Assembly (NCBI GenBank): GCA_027605045.1
Contig: JAQFWX010000032.1
Location: forward strand, 62,001 to 126,000
Length of the DNA: 64,000 bases
Origin: Phallus indusiatus
Taxonomy: Eukaryota > Basidiomycota > Agaricomycetes > Phallales > Phallaceae
Direction of reading: 5' to 3'
The notes beneath the pieces were generated by a model that was not told the origin of the DNA, did not search any database, and saw nothing but the letters and a program-made list of their open reading frames with translations. This document shows positions 12,123 through 24,181 of this stretch, piece by piece. Within the stretch, counting starts at the first letter, position 1. Each line of letters opens with the position of its first letter. Position numbers and translations under genes: made by a program.

Positions 12123-13424
12123 CGTTGATTAATGGTAAGGAACGAAGTGAGTATTACTTTTGAGGACGTGGCAGTGTTCAAGTGATGATGGTGAGCGTCT
12201 GTTTCGTTCGCTTCTGTCACAGAGATGCAACCGCTTGAGTTTCGTTTGAAACCTGACCATAACATCTTCTTACTTTGAGTGCTCTTGTTTGATATCTGTT
12301 AAGTAGGGTGTTTCTTTGAAAGTACGCGAATAAGTGCTCCAAGGTAAGGTACCTATCAACTTTTGTGATTGTTTCGTCTTTGCCACTAAAAATACCTCCA
12401 TCATGATCTTTGACTCCCAATTGTCTCCGACGCAGATGATAGAATGAAATCATAGACTCGGAGAACGTTAGTATTTCCCAGTGGCTAAAAGACGTGGTCT
12501 TTGGCGATTGAATCAGATTCCTGTACAAACGAGGTCCTTGGCATTCGTCCACCGACTACTCGCCAATACCACGGATTACTGACAGAGAATTCAGGATTCA
12601 AACTGAAAGAACTTGAAAAACAAGGCAGCTAGTTTTAAACTCCTAACTATGATAACTGCAAACGATCTCTGGATTTAGGAGTCCGAAACACTATCGAGAA
12701 AGTTATCTTGGCATTCATTGGCTGACTTGTCTATGGATACATATTCTGGATCCTACTAATTGCATCATAAGGCATAAGATATTGCATCCGACGAACTGAT
12801 CCCACTCAACGCCTTCCAATTCCAATATGCTTTTCCAATCTCCCCGTTCCGACACTATACCGGCGGCCTCAGCGTCAAATCTGGTGATTCCACATATTGC
12901 GTCGAACTATCGAACATAACTTGCGACAATCATGCGTTCATTTTTCAAAATCTAAAATGTCTTAGTCTCACTTCCTCGGTCCTTTACAATCAACTTGGAA
13001 AATACGGAATGGCTCTGTCCATATCTGTGTCTATATCTCATTTTCATGAGGTTAACTTGCTCTGCCAACATTTTGGATCGTCACGGTAATACTTCTATAC
13101 GGTCCCGGCTGAACAACCGTGTTGTAAACGAACTATTCAAGGATGAAATAGTTCGTTCATACCACAGGTAAGAATTATCATCAACCAATAAACATGTTTT
13201 TCCGATTTCGGAGAAATTCTCTTGCTGATCTTCGTTCAGCTCTTTTCTGGAACACCTACTTTTCTAAAGCCTCAGTAGAAGAAAAGAGTTTTACCGCGGC
13301 CCGCGTGGACCGGAATCAACCCGCAAGTTTAATGGTTCAATCAATCAATGTCGTGCTATAAAAGGTTTTGCTTTATTTGTTAAAACAAAAACTTGACTTC
13401 GCTTGGAGTGTCGACATTCTCAAT
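12123..13424. other. Intergenic region upstream of SERP1 and GH44 genes
   Basis: Divergent promoter region of 1.3 kb. The minus-strand frame at 12217-12552 has no recognisable motif. TATAAAAGG at 13357-13365 serves the glucanase gene. Confidence 0.5.
13357..13365 (+). promoter_or_regulatory. TATA box of GH44 gene
   Basis: TATAAAAGG is 60 bases upstream of the ATG at 13425, as expected for a regulated secreted hydrolase. Confidence 0.6.
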
Positions 13425-16297
13425 ATGAGAGGTCTCAAAAACTTGCTGAGCTTTATTGTCTTTCTCTTTCCCTTGGTGTCCGCTGACGAGGTCATCTACA
13501 CCGATGATGCTCTTGCTTCGCCATGGGAAGACTGGAGCTGGGGGAGCACCATCGACTATGATGCAACCACCATGGCCGAGGGCACAAGCAGTATCTTTGT
13601 AAACTCGACGGAATACTCTGCGTTGTCGCTTGAAACACCGACAGCATTCAACAACACTTTCGCCGGCTTAAGTTTTGACATCTCGGTAAAAAAATATAAC
13701 CTCTGCTATTTTTTACCTCAACTTATTGGAACCTCGTTTGTAGGGAGATCAACCAGATTTGACCATTACGATACAGGATACTGTAGACAACACTCAGTCA
13801 GCTTCTATATCGTTGTCCTCTTTGAGCAATTCGATCACATCCAATAATTTTACCTCAATTCTGCTCAATTTCAACAATATTCCCCCGAATGGTGGCGCTC
13901 TCGTCAGTACTGGTTCTCTTAACCTTTAAGGAGCCGTTGGCATTGATATAATTTTTGTTCCAGGGCAACGGTACTTGGAATCGTATTACTTGGCAAGCCG
14001 GCTCGGATGGCGCTGTTGTGAGTAATATCGAATTTTGTGGTGTCAACTGTTAACTTCACGACGATTGTAGTACTACATCGATAATATTGAGCTCATTTCA
14101 GTTATCACCGTTGCTCCTCAATTCCTGAGTGCTGAACCACTGATGAACAACATCATCGCCGTAACAACAGCCGGAAACGTGAATTTCTCAGCAGTTGCAG
14201 TCAACTTGAACGGTCGTGTAAGAAAAATTTTCTCCAAAATGAAAATCAGAAATATACATACCAAGGTTTATATTCCTGTAGCATCTCGCCGTTGAAAGTA
14301 TAGAGACGATGGTCCCCGCAGACACCCCCGCAATATCCATTACATATCTAACTCTCGCCTCTTCGTTAGCTCCCGGTAATCTCACGATTACTGCTGGCGA
14401 CTCTTCATTTACCTTTGCTCTTCCGGCGAAATCAGATGCTACGTCAGTATTGTTGATTTCCACTTAACGTTCAGTATTGAAACTTTTTTCTTACAGAATC
14501 GACCAATCTGGAACACATCTCATAAATGATCATGTTTATGGTATCAACTTCCCTACAGACGCCAGCTACATCCAAGAACTCGGTGTTACTATATCTAGAT
14601 GGGGAGGTAATGCTGAGACCGCATATAACCCCTTCGGCGGGTTTACCAACGCCGGAAATGACTGGTATTTCGAGAACCGGGTTAACGATGACGGCGATGC
14701 TGATCAATGGATTGAATGGGTTCATGCTGCTGGATCAGACACATTATTGGCTATCCCTGCGTACGACCCAATTATAATTCACAGATAAAAAAAATTGACG
14801 TAGTTCTTTAGCCTCGACTGGGTTGCAAAGGATGCAACTTCATATTCATATCCAGCGACGGTCTATCCTGGTAATTGTATTTTTTTCTGTTGTGATTTCT
14901 AGTCGAATAACAAAATTGAATAGACCAGGAATCTTTTGACCCTTACTTGCCTGATGCTGGTGATGGTCTGTTCCCCAACGGCTCCTACGTTACACCTGTA
15001 CCAAACCAAGAACTCGTTTATATCCCATGGAACACCTCTGCGGCAAAACAATGGCTGACTGGACTCGTCAACAAACCTACCCTAGTAACCATTGACAATG
15101 AAATGGAAATAGCAAGCAACACCCACCAGGATATGCACCCAATGTACGTTTTCTGGATATTTTTTTTATTTATCCCACGTGATTAAAACCCACCCAAGTC
15201 CCATGGACTATGATGAAGAACTTGCTCGCGTTGTAAATTTCTCGATCATTGCCAAGGAGTCTCTTCCAGACGTAAAAGTAGCCGCTCCTTCAACCTGTTC
15301 ATGGTGGTATTGTAAGTTTCCTGACTACCATTTGCCTCAAACATTTTATTTACCTATTTATTTATAAGATTGGACAAGTCAGGTGGGATTCTCCGACAAC
15401 GCTGCACACAACAACACGGATTTCCTTCCTTGGTTCCTGTCAGAAATGAAGGCCGCTGAAACCACTCACGGAAAACGTTTGCTTGACTATTTGGACCTTC
15501 ATTATTATTTCCAAGGAAATACAACTGCAGATGATGCCCCCACCAGGGCTTTACGTATGCGAATGACTCGTTCATTCTGGGACTCTACATATGTCGACGA
15601 ATCTTGGATCGGTACCGACCCCGCTCAGAACACTGAACCTAACCCTAACGTGGTTATGTTAATCCCGAGATTCCAGCAACTGATCGCGGAAAGATACCCG
15701 GGAACTAAATTGTCCGTCAGTGAGTGGGACTCTACAGCAGATTCCGACATCTCTGGTGGTCTTGTTACCGCCGATTCTCTGGGAATTTTCGGTAAATTTG
15801 GACTCGATAGTGCTACTTACTGGTCGGATCCCGATCCAACTAGTCCCGTTGGTGTTGCTTATTGGCTGTACAGAGGGTAAGGAATCAAGTTTCCGTTATT
15901 TCGGTCGGAGTCAATTGACAGTGCATTTAAGTAACGGAACGTACTTCGGAGACCTTAGTTTGACGGTTAACGTCTCGGACTTTGATCCCGATTTCTTGGG
16001 TATATATGCCTCTTCCAGTGAGATCAAAGGCAGAAAAGCCACATCATTGGTGATTGTCAACAAAAACCCGGACGCTCCGGTTTCGTTCGATATTTCCGGG
16101 TTGCCCTCCGGAGAATATCTCTTGAGGCATTTTGGTGGAGAAGCGGGTGTGGCAAAGTTCCAAGTGAGTGTTACTCCATTTTTAAGAATTAGAGTTGACA
16201 TAATACGACTCTTTTCAAGAAAACTTTCCAACTTCATTCTGCTAGCTATATTGTTGTCCCTGCGTATACTGCTGTTTTCTTGCAACAGCAAGTATAA
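13425..16297 (+). CDS. Secreted glycoside hydrolase family 44 (endoglucanase/xyloglucanase)
   Basis: Extracellular beta-1,4-glucanase or xyloglucanase acting on plant cell wall. It starts with a signal peptide (MRGLKNLLSFIVFLFPLVSA), then a carbohydrate-binding-like beta-sandwich region (WEDWSWGSTID to YYIDNIELIS). The GH44 barrel follows: HLINDHVYGINFPTDASYI, then ISRWGGNAETAYNPF, NAGNDWYFENR and VNKPTLVTIDNEMEI, whose Glu fits the acid/base. SVSEWDSTADSD carries the likely nucleophile Glu. After WLYR the last barrel strand reads GNGTYFGDLSL, if the intron 15877-15931 is used; this acceptor restores the family sequence while nearer ones give stops. The final exon encodes KTFQLHSASYIVVPAYTAVF and ends at TAA 16295-16297. 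About ten short introns are present. GH44 is found in bacteria and in many Agaricomycetes. Confidence 0.85.
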
Positions 16298-16555
16298 TGT
16301 TGTAACTCAGTGTTTTTCTTTTACAAGCGGTGTATTTCTTTCTAAAATATTATTGCTATTCGTGTTTTGCCATGTTCTTGACGTTAAAATCTTAACTGAA
16401 AAATCAAACCATTAGCCTGTGGGGTGCTTCGAATCGCTTATGGTATCACTCCCGCCGATCAAAACTACATGAAAGAGATTATATTTCAATGACCAGTATC
16501 TGATCATGAAAAGAAGCAACATAGGTAATGATCCCAATGATCCCAATTAAAAAAT

Positions 16556-17404
16556 CTAAAGCAAAGGTTGGACACCCTCTTTCAAAGTGACACCGGCATC
16601 GACGTGAGCGGAAAGTCCAGCATCAATGTTGACCGGGCCACCATGCACACCAACGTTTCCAGCGAACTGAGCGTTGCTTTCAGCACCAATGGCGAAGCCG
16701 ACATTACCCGCAACCCCAGCACCAGGGACATTGGTAACAAATGGTCCTGCGTAAGGGATACTGGAGCTAACGGGTCCGTAGACGGGTTGGTTCAGTAATG
16801 TGCTAACGCCATCATGTGAGGTCCAGCGTTGGTTGGCAAAGGCAGCTGAAGCGAAAGCAGCGTTGGCTGTGGATTGGTGAACACCGCTGACGCTGAAAGC
16901 ATCAATTTGAGGATAAACTACGCCGTATGGCATTCCTGCTTTGGGTCTGAGGGTATAACGAATGACGAGTCCGTCGCTTTCTTGGCGACGCTCCAAAACG
17001 ACAATCTAATACGAGAAATTGCTTAGGCTTCGAAACAGGAGAGAGGATAATTGAAGTTTAGGCACTAACAGTCGTATTGGGGCTGATCTTCAGCTGGACA
17101 TCGCGCCCGAAGTATCCACAAGGATAGTCGGCCCACAAAACCTTGGAGGTGGTTCCATTAGCGTCGATATGAGCGCGGGGAGCAACGCGCCCCGTGACCA
17201 AAATGTAGTTTTCATGAGGGACGAGCTGGACATCGGAGGCGACGCCCTGCATGTGGAGCCTAATCTCGAAAACACCATTTGAAAAACGAACAACAGAGGC
17301 CCTATTATACATGTCAACCGTGAGTCAGTGAAAATTCGTGTGTATCAACGTTTCTTGATGTCTCACCGGGGAACGAATGGGTTGGAGAGGGTGTGAACCG
17401 ACAT
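16556..17404 (-). CDS. Small heat-shock/alpha-crystallin-like protein with Gly-rich tail
   Basis: Three-exon gene of about 240 codons. Exon 1 is MSVHTLSNPFVPR. Exon 2 encodes ASVVRFSNGVFEIRLHMQGV then LVPHENYILVTGRVAPRAH and ADYPCGYFGRDVQLKISPNT, and exon 3 starts IVVLERRQESDGLVIRYTL. This strand pattern (modify, ENYILVTGRV, FGRDVQL with NTT, Glu-rich turn) resembles the alpha-crystallin/Hsp20 sandwich, but identity to typical sHSPs looks low and the IxI tail motif is missing. The remaining roughly 110 residues are low-complexity, rich in Gly, Val and Ala (GAGVAGNVGFAIGAESNAQF). Convergent with the GH44 gene. A chaperone role is inferred only; it may be a lineage-specific protein. Confidence 0.6.
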
Positions 17405-18996
17405 GTTATCGAGTGTAGATGTGGAGCTGAAGGAGTTGCTAGGCTGTAAACTTGGTTGTGATACCAGGCTGGGTGTTTCATTGCCAAATTCGCCCTGTTT
17501 TTATATGTACGTCCAAGACGCCAGGGATGCTGTTTCTCCAAAATCTTCAAAACCCAAAACGAATTGTACAATGCGGCTAAAGCAAGGCGTAAAATGTGTG
17601 ACATGAAAAGGCGGTCGTTTACGACTGGAATTGGTGTATACAATAGAATGCGCAGGTCCAAAATGCCTAATGATGAGCCATTCAGAGCTGCCCACGAGGC
17701 ATTTTTTGGGACACACCTTCTCCGAACCAAAGTCGTTATACATGATTCATAACAACCATAAAATAAGTTAAACTTCCTGATTAATTTTCCTAGGTGAAAG
17801 CTAGAGATTTGTGGGAGGAAAAAAAGGCATCAAAGCTTAAAACCCATGTTTAAGGTCGACAGAATTTGACGGCTAGGAAGGCTCGTGGTTCTCTAGTAAG
17901 CAGAGTCTAAGTATCCAAGAGACAGCGATAGAAACATACAAGTTCTATAAGTTCCGTGGGATATCAAGTGGAACTTTGAGCCAACTACTCCAGTGACTCT
18001 TTCTGTGTGTCACCACCCAACCGACGGCCAGGTCATAAATTGACTTCAACGCTCACTGTGACTGTAATCAAAAATTTAAGAAATTACCATCATACAGGAG
18101 GGAAACATGCCCGCAGTGATCTGTGCTATGCTGTCCCTGGCGTTTCTCGTTTATGATGCGAAACGGTACATTATAAAAAATTTAGACTATAATGAAACTT
18201 CTGAAACTATATGAAATGGTAAAAAAGAAGAGACGGGGTGATTCAATGGTGTTAGTTCACAACAAACACGAGACTTGAGACTACCTTCCAACATTCTTTA
18301 AAATTAACATGTTACCCCATTTTTCATTTGTGATTTCCCTCGTGTAGAGACAATTCCAAATAAAAAAGCCCGCACGTAAAAATACCAACGCTTTGAAAGC
18401 GGCACTTGAGGCTGGAATTGTTCCGGGGTGATTCGTATTGAAATGTGCGCAGTGCTCGCAGCTCGATCTTCATTAAACTATTAAATTGCCAAGATGTTCG
18501 TGTTTGACTCTGAGAAGACAAGGTGCTGTTATTGCTTGGTCAATGCGCCGGGAGCAAAGTGCGAATATCGTGGTCTCATCATGATGTCACAGCGCCTCAT
18601 CGTGTTTTGTTTTGTTTGCCTTCCTGGAAAGTATCAGTAGTCAGTAGCTCCCCCGCATTAACGTGGTCTATATAATATTTACACCAAGAAACGTGCCAAT
18701 ACATCACATCATATAGGACCGATAGCCAAGTTTTAACTTGAAAAAAAAATTTAGCTTTCAAATGTAAAATTAAACGAGAACTTCGAGCGTTTGAAAGGAA
18801 AAAAGACGCTAACACGAGACATTATGCTGGATATAGGAAAGACAGTTTTAGACACTCTAATCGTAATTGACATACAAGGCGGGTTTGGTATTAAACAATC
18901 AGGAAAAGATGGCAGGGTAGTGAATAGGTATGTAAGAAATTTGAAGTTCGATAATATGCAATTTGTTTCTGTATGAAAAGATGCTAGCATTGATTG
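17405..18996. other. Intergenic region, nothing recognised
   Basis: 1.6 kb upstream of the alpha-crystallin-like gene and downstream of the first metal transporter. Small overlapping frames on both strands at 17314-17752 and 18751-18990 show no family features. Confidence 0.55.
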
Positions 18997-21074
18997 TTAG
19001 ACATATTTACGATGCTCCTAATCAATCCAATATATCAACAGATTCTGCGGAGGATCGACAAGTCACTCACTGGACGGTGTTCGGTTTCGTGATCGACGTG
19101 CACGAAGGCCCGCTCTACATTAGGTAACAACTCAATCTTATCCTGCAATCGCTGCGCCAAATCGTGGGCTCTCCACAATTCCGTATTAGCTGGCATGACT
19201 ACATCCACTTCTACAAAATAATCCTACAAAGGGGGAAAATGAGATCTTAGTGAGTTTTTTGAGCGCTCAGTGAACTCGCGTACCGGTCCGCTCTGTGTGA
19301 TACAATCCATTAAATGCTATTTCAGAAGTATAACGTTAAAAAAAAACACATACGTGGTAGGCTCGCACGGTATCTAATTTTTCTATTTCGTCGCTGAATG
19401 TCATAGCCTTGTAAACAATGAGTTGCAGGAATTCATGAGGGGCTGATTTCCCAGCGAGAAGTTCAAATTGTGCATAAATCGTTCTCGCCCATGCAATAAT
19501 TACGCCTAAGGCAATCTGGCAGTCAAAATGTCTCGCTTAGACCAAATCAGAGATCTATATGTAATTGCACATACAATCATTCCTCCCATGGGATCCAAAT
19601 CTTGTGAAACAAAAACATGAGAAATTTGGAAGACAAAGGAAACACCAATACATACACCACTTCAAACGACTCCCGCCGGCTGACATCAATATTCCTGTTG
19701 TCAAGTTAAATATGTTAGCAACCTCAAAAAGAGAGAATTATATGTAAACTGGCTACCGAACGTATTTATCCACAGATCATTTCTATGATCCTCCCACAGT
19801 ATCTGAACTTGACTGGAAGAATGTCGAATACCAAAACAGTACAAGAACAATAAGAATTTGACACCTGAATAAAACCAAGTCGGTGGAATTCAGTTAATAG
19901 GGGGACATAATTATACCTAGAGCGGATGCAACGGCAATGAGGGAAGGAATATGAAGTGCATTGACATCTGATCCCCTGTGATCAATGATTGTCCGGACAG
20001 ATTCCACTGTAACAACCAAATTGACGGAGCTCATTCTAAATTATGACAGCACTTGAATCCACGTTTGAGTATGAACCACAAGTTGGTCACTCACAAAGAA
20101 CCTATCACGATATTACTATCTTCTTTATGATCAAACAGATGAAAGCGTCAAGGCTCACCATAAACTATATTCCCGATAGTTTCCAATCGTGCGCCTCCAA
20201 CAGGCCATTTATTGATGTCCAAACTCTTAGCCTTCTTATGTAGCCAAAAGAGCATGACATTACTGCCTAAATCGAAAATGGAGTCTATGCCAGTGGCCAG
20301 GAGGGAGAGTGATAATGACGAAATAGCAGCGTATACTGTAAGGTGATGGTTCGGACAAATGATCCGGAAAGTGTAATTAATACCGACGCTTACATTGAAT
20401 GACACACAAGGCGAAGTTCGCAATGAGACTTGCCCAAACAGCGATTTTGACCTAAACGAGATAGGTGTGAGAATCACATGGCGTAATTTAAATGATGAGA
20501 TTTCGCTTACAGAAAGACGCGCGGCTTCCTCTTGCTGCTGAGCTTCAGATGTATGAGTTTCCATTGGCTTGAGAAGATACTCTATCAACTAAAACTTCTG
20601 TGAGTACGGAAGAGAAGCAGGTGGGACAGGAACACGCTAAGAAATCAACCTCATTTTGCCTTTGGTGATAGCGTTCGACTCTCTTGCCCACTTTTCCTGA
20701 TTTGCGAAGAACAAGCAATTCTTCGGGAGATTTTATAGCCTTTTGGAACATGTATGGATCATCAAATCCTTGCTTGGAGGATTTTTCGAGGTCGTACTCG
20801 TTAGCGGTCTCAGAATTGGAGCTGGCAGGAAGATCGGTGACAGATTTGGAACCTGTCGGGGTACGAGGTGCTGTTTGAGCATCATTAGGAGGTATATATG
20901 TGCGCTGTAAGTGCAATAGGAGGAAACATGAGCGTGACAGCTCAAGTGGAGTGATGTAATCAGCTGACGTACATCATCGCTGGAGGCCTGAGCTGGTGAA
21001 GGACTCGTATGGGTATTCACGCAGGAATCGTCCTTGACAATCATTTTAATGAAGGAAGCCGGTGGTGAGTCCAA
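18997..21074 (-). CDS. Cation diffusion facilitator metal transporter, Mmt-like, copy 1
   Basis: CDF-family divalent cation/H+ antiporter (iron/manganese type, like yeast Mmt1/2), probably in an organelle membrane. It has about nine exons. The variable N-terminus (MDSPPASFIKMIVKDD, or start at Met11) precedes FDDPYMFQKAIKSPEELLVL, then IEYLLKPMETHTSE and VKIAVWASLIANFALCVIQ (TM1). LATGIDSIFDLGSNVMLFWL carries the DxxxD metal site, WPVGGARLETIGNIVYG is the family loop, and QVQILWEDHRNDLWINTFG holds the second site. The C-terminal cytosolic domain has DYFVEVDVVMPANTELWRAH and ERAFVHVDHETEHRP. The last tiny exon reads EHRKYV with TAA 18997-18999, chosen because it restores the usual family end. 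About 1.1 kb downstream of a near-identical gene. Confidence 0.88.
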
Positions 21075-22181
21075 AGACGGGGTAGACCGGGGAAAGGGTT
21101 AGAAGGACCTATATAGAAAAGTGGAGTCGCCTTTTCACTAGTGAAGAGGGCCGGATGTCCCGAAACCGAGGCGGATGGTGAGGAATGATTATGTTACGGG
21201 TAGAAAAGATTATTTTCCAGGACGATCGGAAGGTAAAGTAGTAAGATGATCTGTTCGTCAATTCGTGCGATAAGGCGTGATGGTGGAACGAGTAAGAAAG
21301 CACGGAAAGGGATACGGCGGTGTTTGAAAAAAGGTTGAGGTAGTGACACACCCACGCAGGCTTTCAAGCCCATGAACAGAAGAGAAAAAGTGAGTAGAAC
21401 TTGGGGGACAGTGAGCAGCTGCATTTAAATTCGCACAAATCTGATTTGCTTGCCACGCGAGAAGATATTCCTGACACGGAACTATAGTTAATCTGCAGAG
21501 ATCAGTGTTCTTACCGTTCCCTTGGGTCCCAGAGTCTAATAATGGGAAATCCGGCGTTTGTGGCGGCCAAAGCTGTCTCGACGCCGCCTTTCTCCAAAAT
21601 ATCAACTTACTCGTCAGATCGTCCCTTCCCAGCTGCTCGGGACATCCGAAACAGTGGTAGACCTCCATCTCTTGTCTTAGTCAGCAGCGGCTTTTGGGGC
21701 CGTCTCCGTCTCTTGTGCAGTACTTTGTACTAGCTCTGGCATCCTACTCTCAGTACTCGTCATCTGAAACCTGCATCAATCAATTGGAATTCAAAACAAT
21801 CAAATTTAGCGAATAAAATTCAATAACAGAAAAAGAACCCGCAATGATGGGGAGAATTTAGAACATTGTGAATATGTAACTAGATGAGAACTCGACTATT
21901 ATTTTGGTAAAAAGCATGGGAATCCAGATATACCTATTCCGAAAGGGAGAGTCACCTGCGTGGAAGTTGGGACCCTGACATTCCAACCTCGAATGTATTT
22001 CTATGACATCGTGGGTTTCAACTTGAGTATCGATGCCCTATCGGGGTTAAATAATAAAAGATAAGGGGTCGTAAATTACGTATATGCGAAAGGATGATTT
22101 ATCGTTCGACATTCAAAGGGTCCCTCTTTAAAAAAAATTGCACCAACAGTTTGTGGCTTGTTGTTACTAGAGGCATGGCCT
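21075..22181. promoter_or_regulatory. Promoter region of CDF copy 1 (shared with copy 2)
   Basis: Spacer between the tandem transporters. Blocks also found upstream of copy 2 include TGCCACGCGAGAAG (21452-21465), CTTACCGTT...TTGGGTCCCAGA (21512-21536) and AACAGTGGTAGACC (21650-21663). On the coding strand the second block reads TCTGGGACCCAAGGGAACG followed by GTAAG, so it could be a 5' UTR exon with a donor. Open frames here on the minus strand have no coding signal. Confidence 0.55.
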
Positions 22182-24181
22182 CTACTGGCCTTTACGATGT
22201 TCCTACCGAAATATGTCAGACTAAATATACGAACAAACGGATGAGAAAACTCACCGGGGGATGTTGAGTTTCATGGTCAACATGCACAAAGGCTCTTTCT
22301 ACATCTGGTAACAATTCGATTTGATCTTGCAATCGCTGTGCCACATCGTGGGCTTTCCACAACTCTGTATCAGCCGGCATGACTATATCCACTTCCACGT
22401 AGAAATCCTGTAGAAATTTTTAATCAAAGACAATATAGTAATACGGTTTAGACGTACAGGCCCGCTCTATAATTTGCAACAGTTGAGTCTCTTGGTGAAT
22501 CGTAGAGTGTAGAGAATAACAAAGACATACGTAATAAGCCCGTACAGTATCTAGCTTCTCAATTTCTTCGCTAAATGTCATGGCCTTGTACGCAATAAGC
22601 TGGAGGAATTCATGGGGTGCTGATTTTCCAGCTAGAAACTCAAATTGCCCGTGCATCGTTCGCACCCAGGAAACAATAACGCCTGACGCAATCTAGTGCT
22701 TGCTTGAGTAATACCATTTAATCGAAAAGTATGACTGAACATACAATCAACCCTCCCAAAGGATCCAAATCTATCAAAAGAAATTATTAACAATTTTTTT
22801 GAGAAGACAAAAAAACATACACCACTTCAACTTGCTTCCACCAAGTGACATCAATAGTGCTGCGCCAAAAATGTTTAAAAGGACATTAAACACTCAAATA
22901 AGCATGAATACTGTACCGAATGTGTTGATCCACAAATCGTTTCGGTGGTCCTCCCAAAGAATTTGTACTTGACTGGAAGAACGTCGAATACCAAAGCAAT
23001 ACAAGAAGAGTAAAAATTTGACACCTGTGTGTAACGAATGAGCCAAGTCGTCATATCAATGATGTGGAATAACCATACCTAAAGCGGCAGCAACGGCGAT
23101 CAAAGAGGGGATGTGGAGCTTATTTGTGTCACCTCCTTTGTGATCAAGGATCGTTTGGACAGATTCAACTACAACGACTAAATTGACTGAGCTCATCCTA
23201 GACGCAACCATACTTGAGTTCTGGATCTCATGAAAAAAAAATATTGTCAGCTCACAAAGAACCTAAAAACACATTACTTCCATTCTACGCGGTTTAAAAT
23301 TTCGATGACTTACCATAAACTACATTCCCTATCGTTTCCAACCGTGCGCCTCCTACAGGCCACTTGGCAGGATCCAAATTGTTGGCTTTCCGGTGAAGCC
23401 AGAAAAGCATAATATTACTACCGATGTCGAAAACAGAGTCTATACCCGTGGTGATCAGGGAGATCGAAACCGATGTTATAGCCGCGTATACTGGACATAG
23501 CATGTAAGGGCAACGTGCCAAGACAGGGTCTCAATTTTAATACTTACATTGGATCACACACAGAGCAAAGTTGGCAATCAGACTCGCCCAAACAGCAATT
23601 TTGACCTGAAACAGATCAGGTGGAACATACTGTCACTGCCTGCTTAAGTTTAGCTTACAGAAAGACGGGCAGCTTCCTCTTCCTGCAGCGCTTCGGAAGT
23701 ATGTGTCTCCATTGGTTTCAAAAGATATTCTATCAGCTATATACTTGTGAGCACCAATGAAAGAGCGAAACAGAGTGAACAGGAAACGAACTTCATTTTG
23801 TCTTCGATGATAACGTTCCATTTTCTTCCCCTTTTTCCCTATTTTCCTGAGTACGCGCAATTCTTCGGGGGACTTTACACCATCTTGAAACCCGTACGGA
23901 TCCTCATATTTTACTTTGGGGACACGCTCGGGGTCGCAACTGTCAATCGCCTGAGATTCGGAACTATTGGCAGGCAGACGTGTGAGGGACTTTGCGACGA
24001 CAGTGGCCGGAGCATGTGTCGACGTTGAAGAGTCGTCAGGTATATTCTGGATTAGCCCCGATCGTAAGTACTTTCAGCGGTGGAAAAATACAATTGGGCC
24101 ACGTACCTCATTGGCAAGTTTGGATGGAGCAAGGTAGGTACTAGTAGTACTAAGGTTAGAGTTGCCTTTAGTAGCCGTCAT
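22182..24181 (-). CDS. Cation diffusion facilitator metal transporter, Mmt-like, copy 2
   Basis: Tandem paralogue of the gene at 18997-21074, with the same exon order, intron positions and phases. It starts at ATG 24179-24181 (MTATKGNSNLSTTSTYLAPS). The N-terminus diverges from copy 1, but from YEDPYGFQDGVKSPEELRVL onward it is closely alike: IEYLLKPMETHTSEA, VKIAVWASLIANFALCVIQ, ITTGIDSVFDIGSNIMLFWL (DxxxD site), WPVGGARLETIGNVVYG, and DFYVEVDIVMPADTELWKAH in the cytosolic domain with ERAFVHVDHETQHPP. The last exon, EHRKGQ with TAG at 22182-22184, follows a 53-nt intron and parallels EHRKYV of copy 1. Most differences between copies are in introns, termini and conservative substitutions, so both are probably functional. 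Confidence 0.88.

Noticed and set aside
12217..12552. 111-codon minus-strand frame upstream of the SERP1-like gene
   Set aside because: Could be a 5' UTR or intron remnant; no domain or signal seen.
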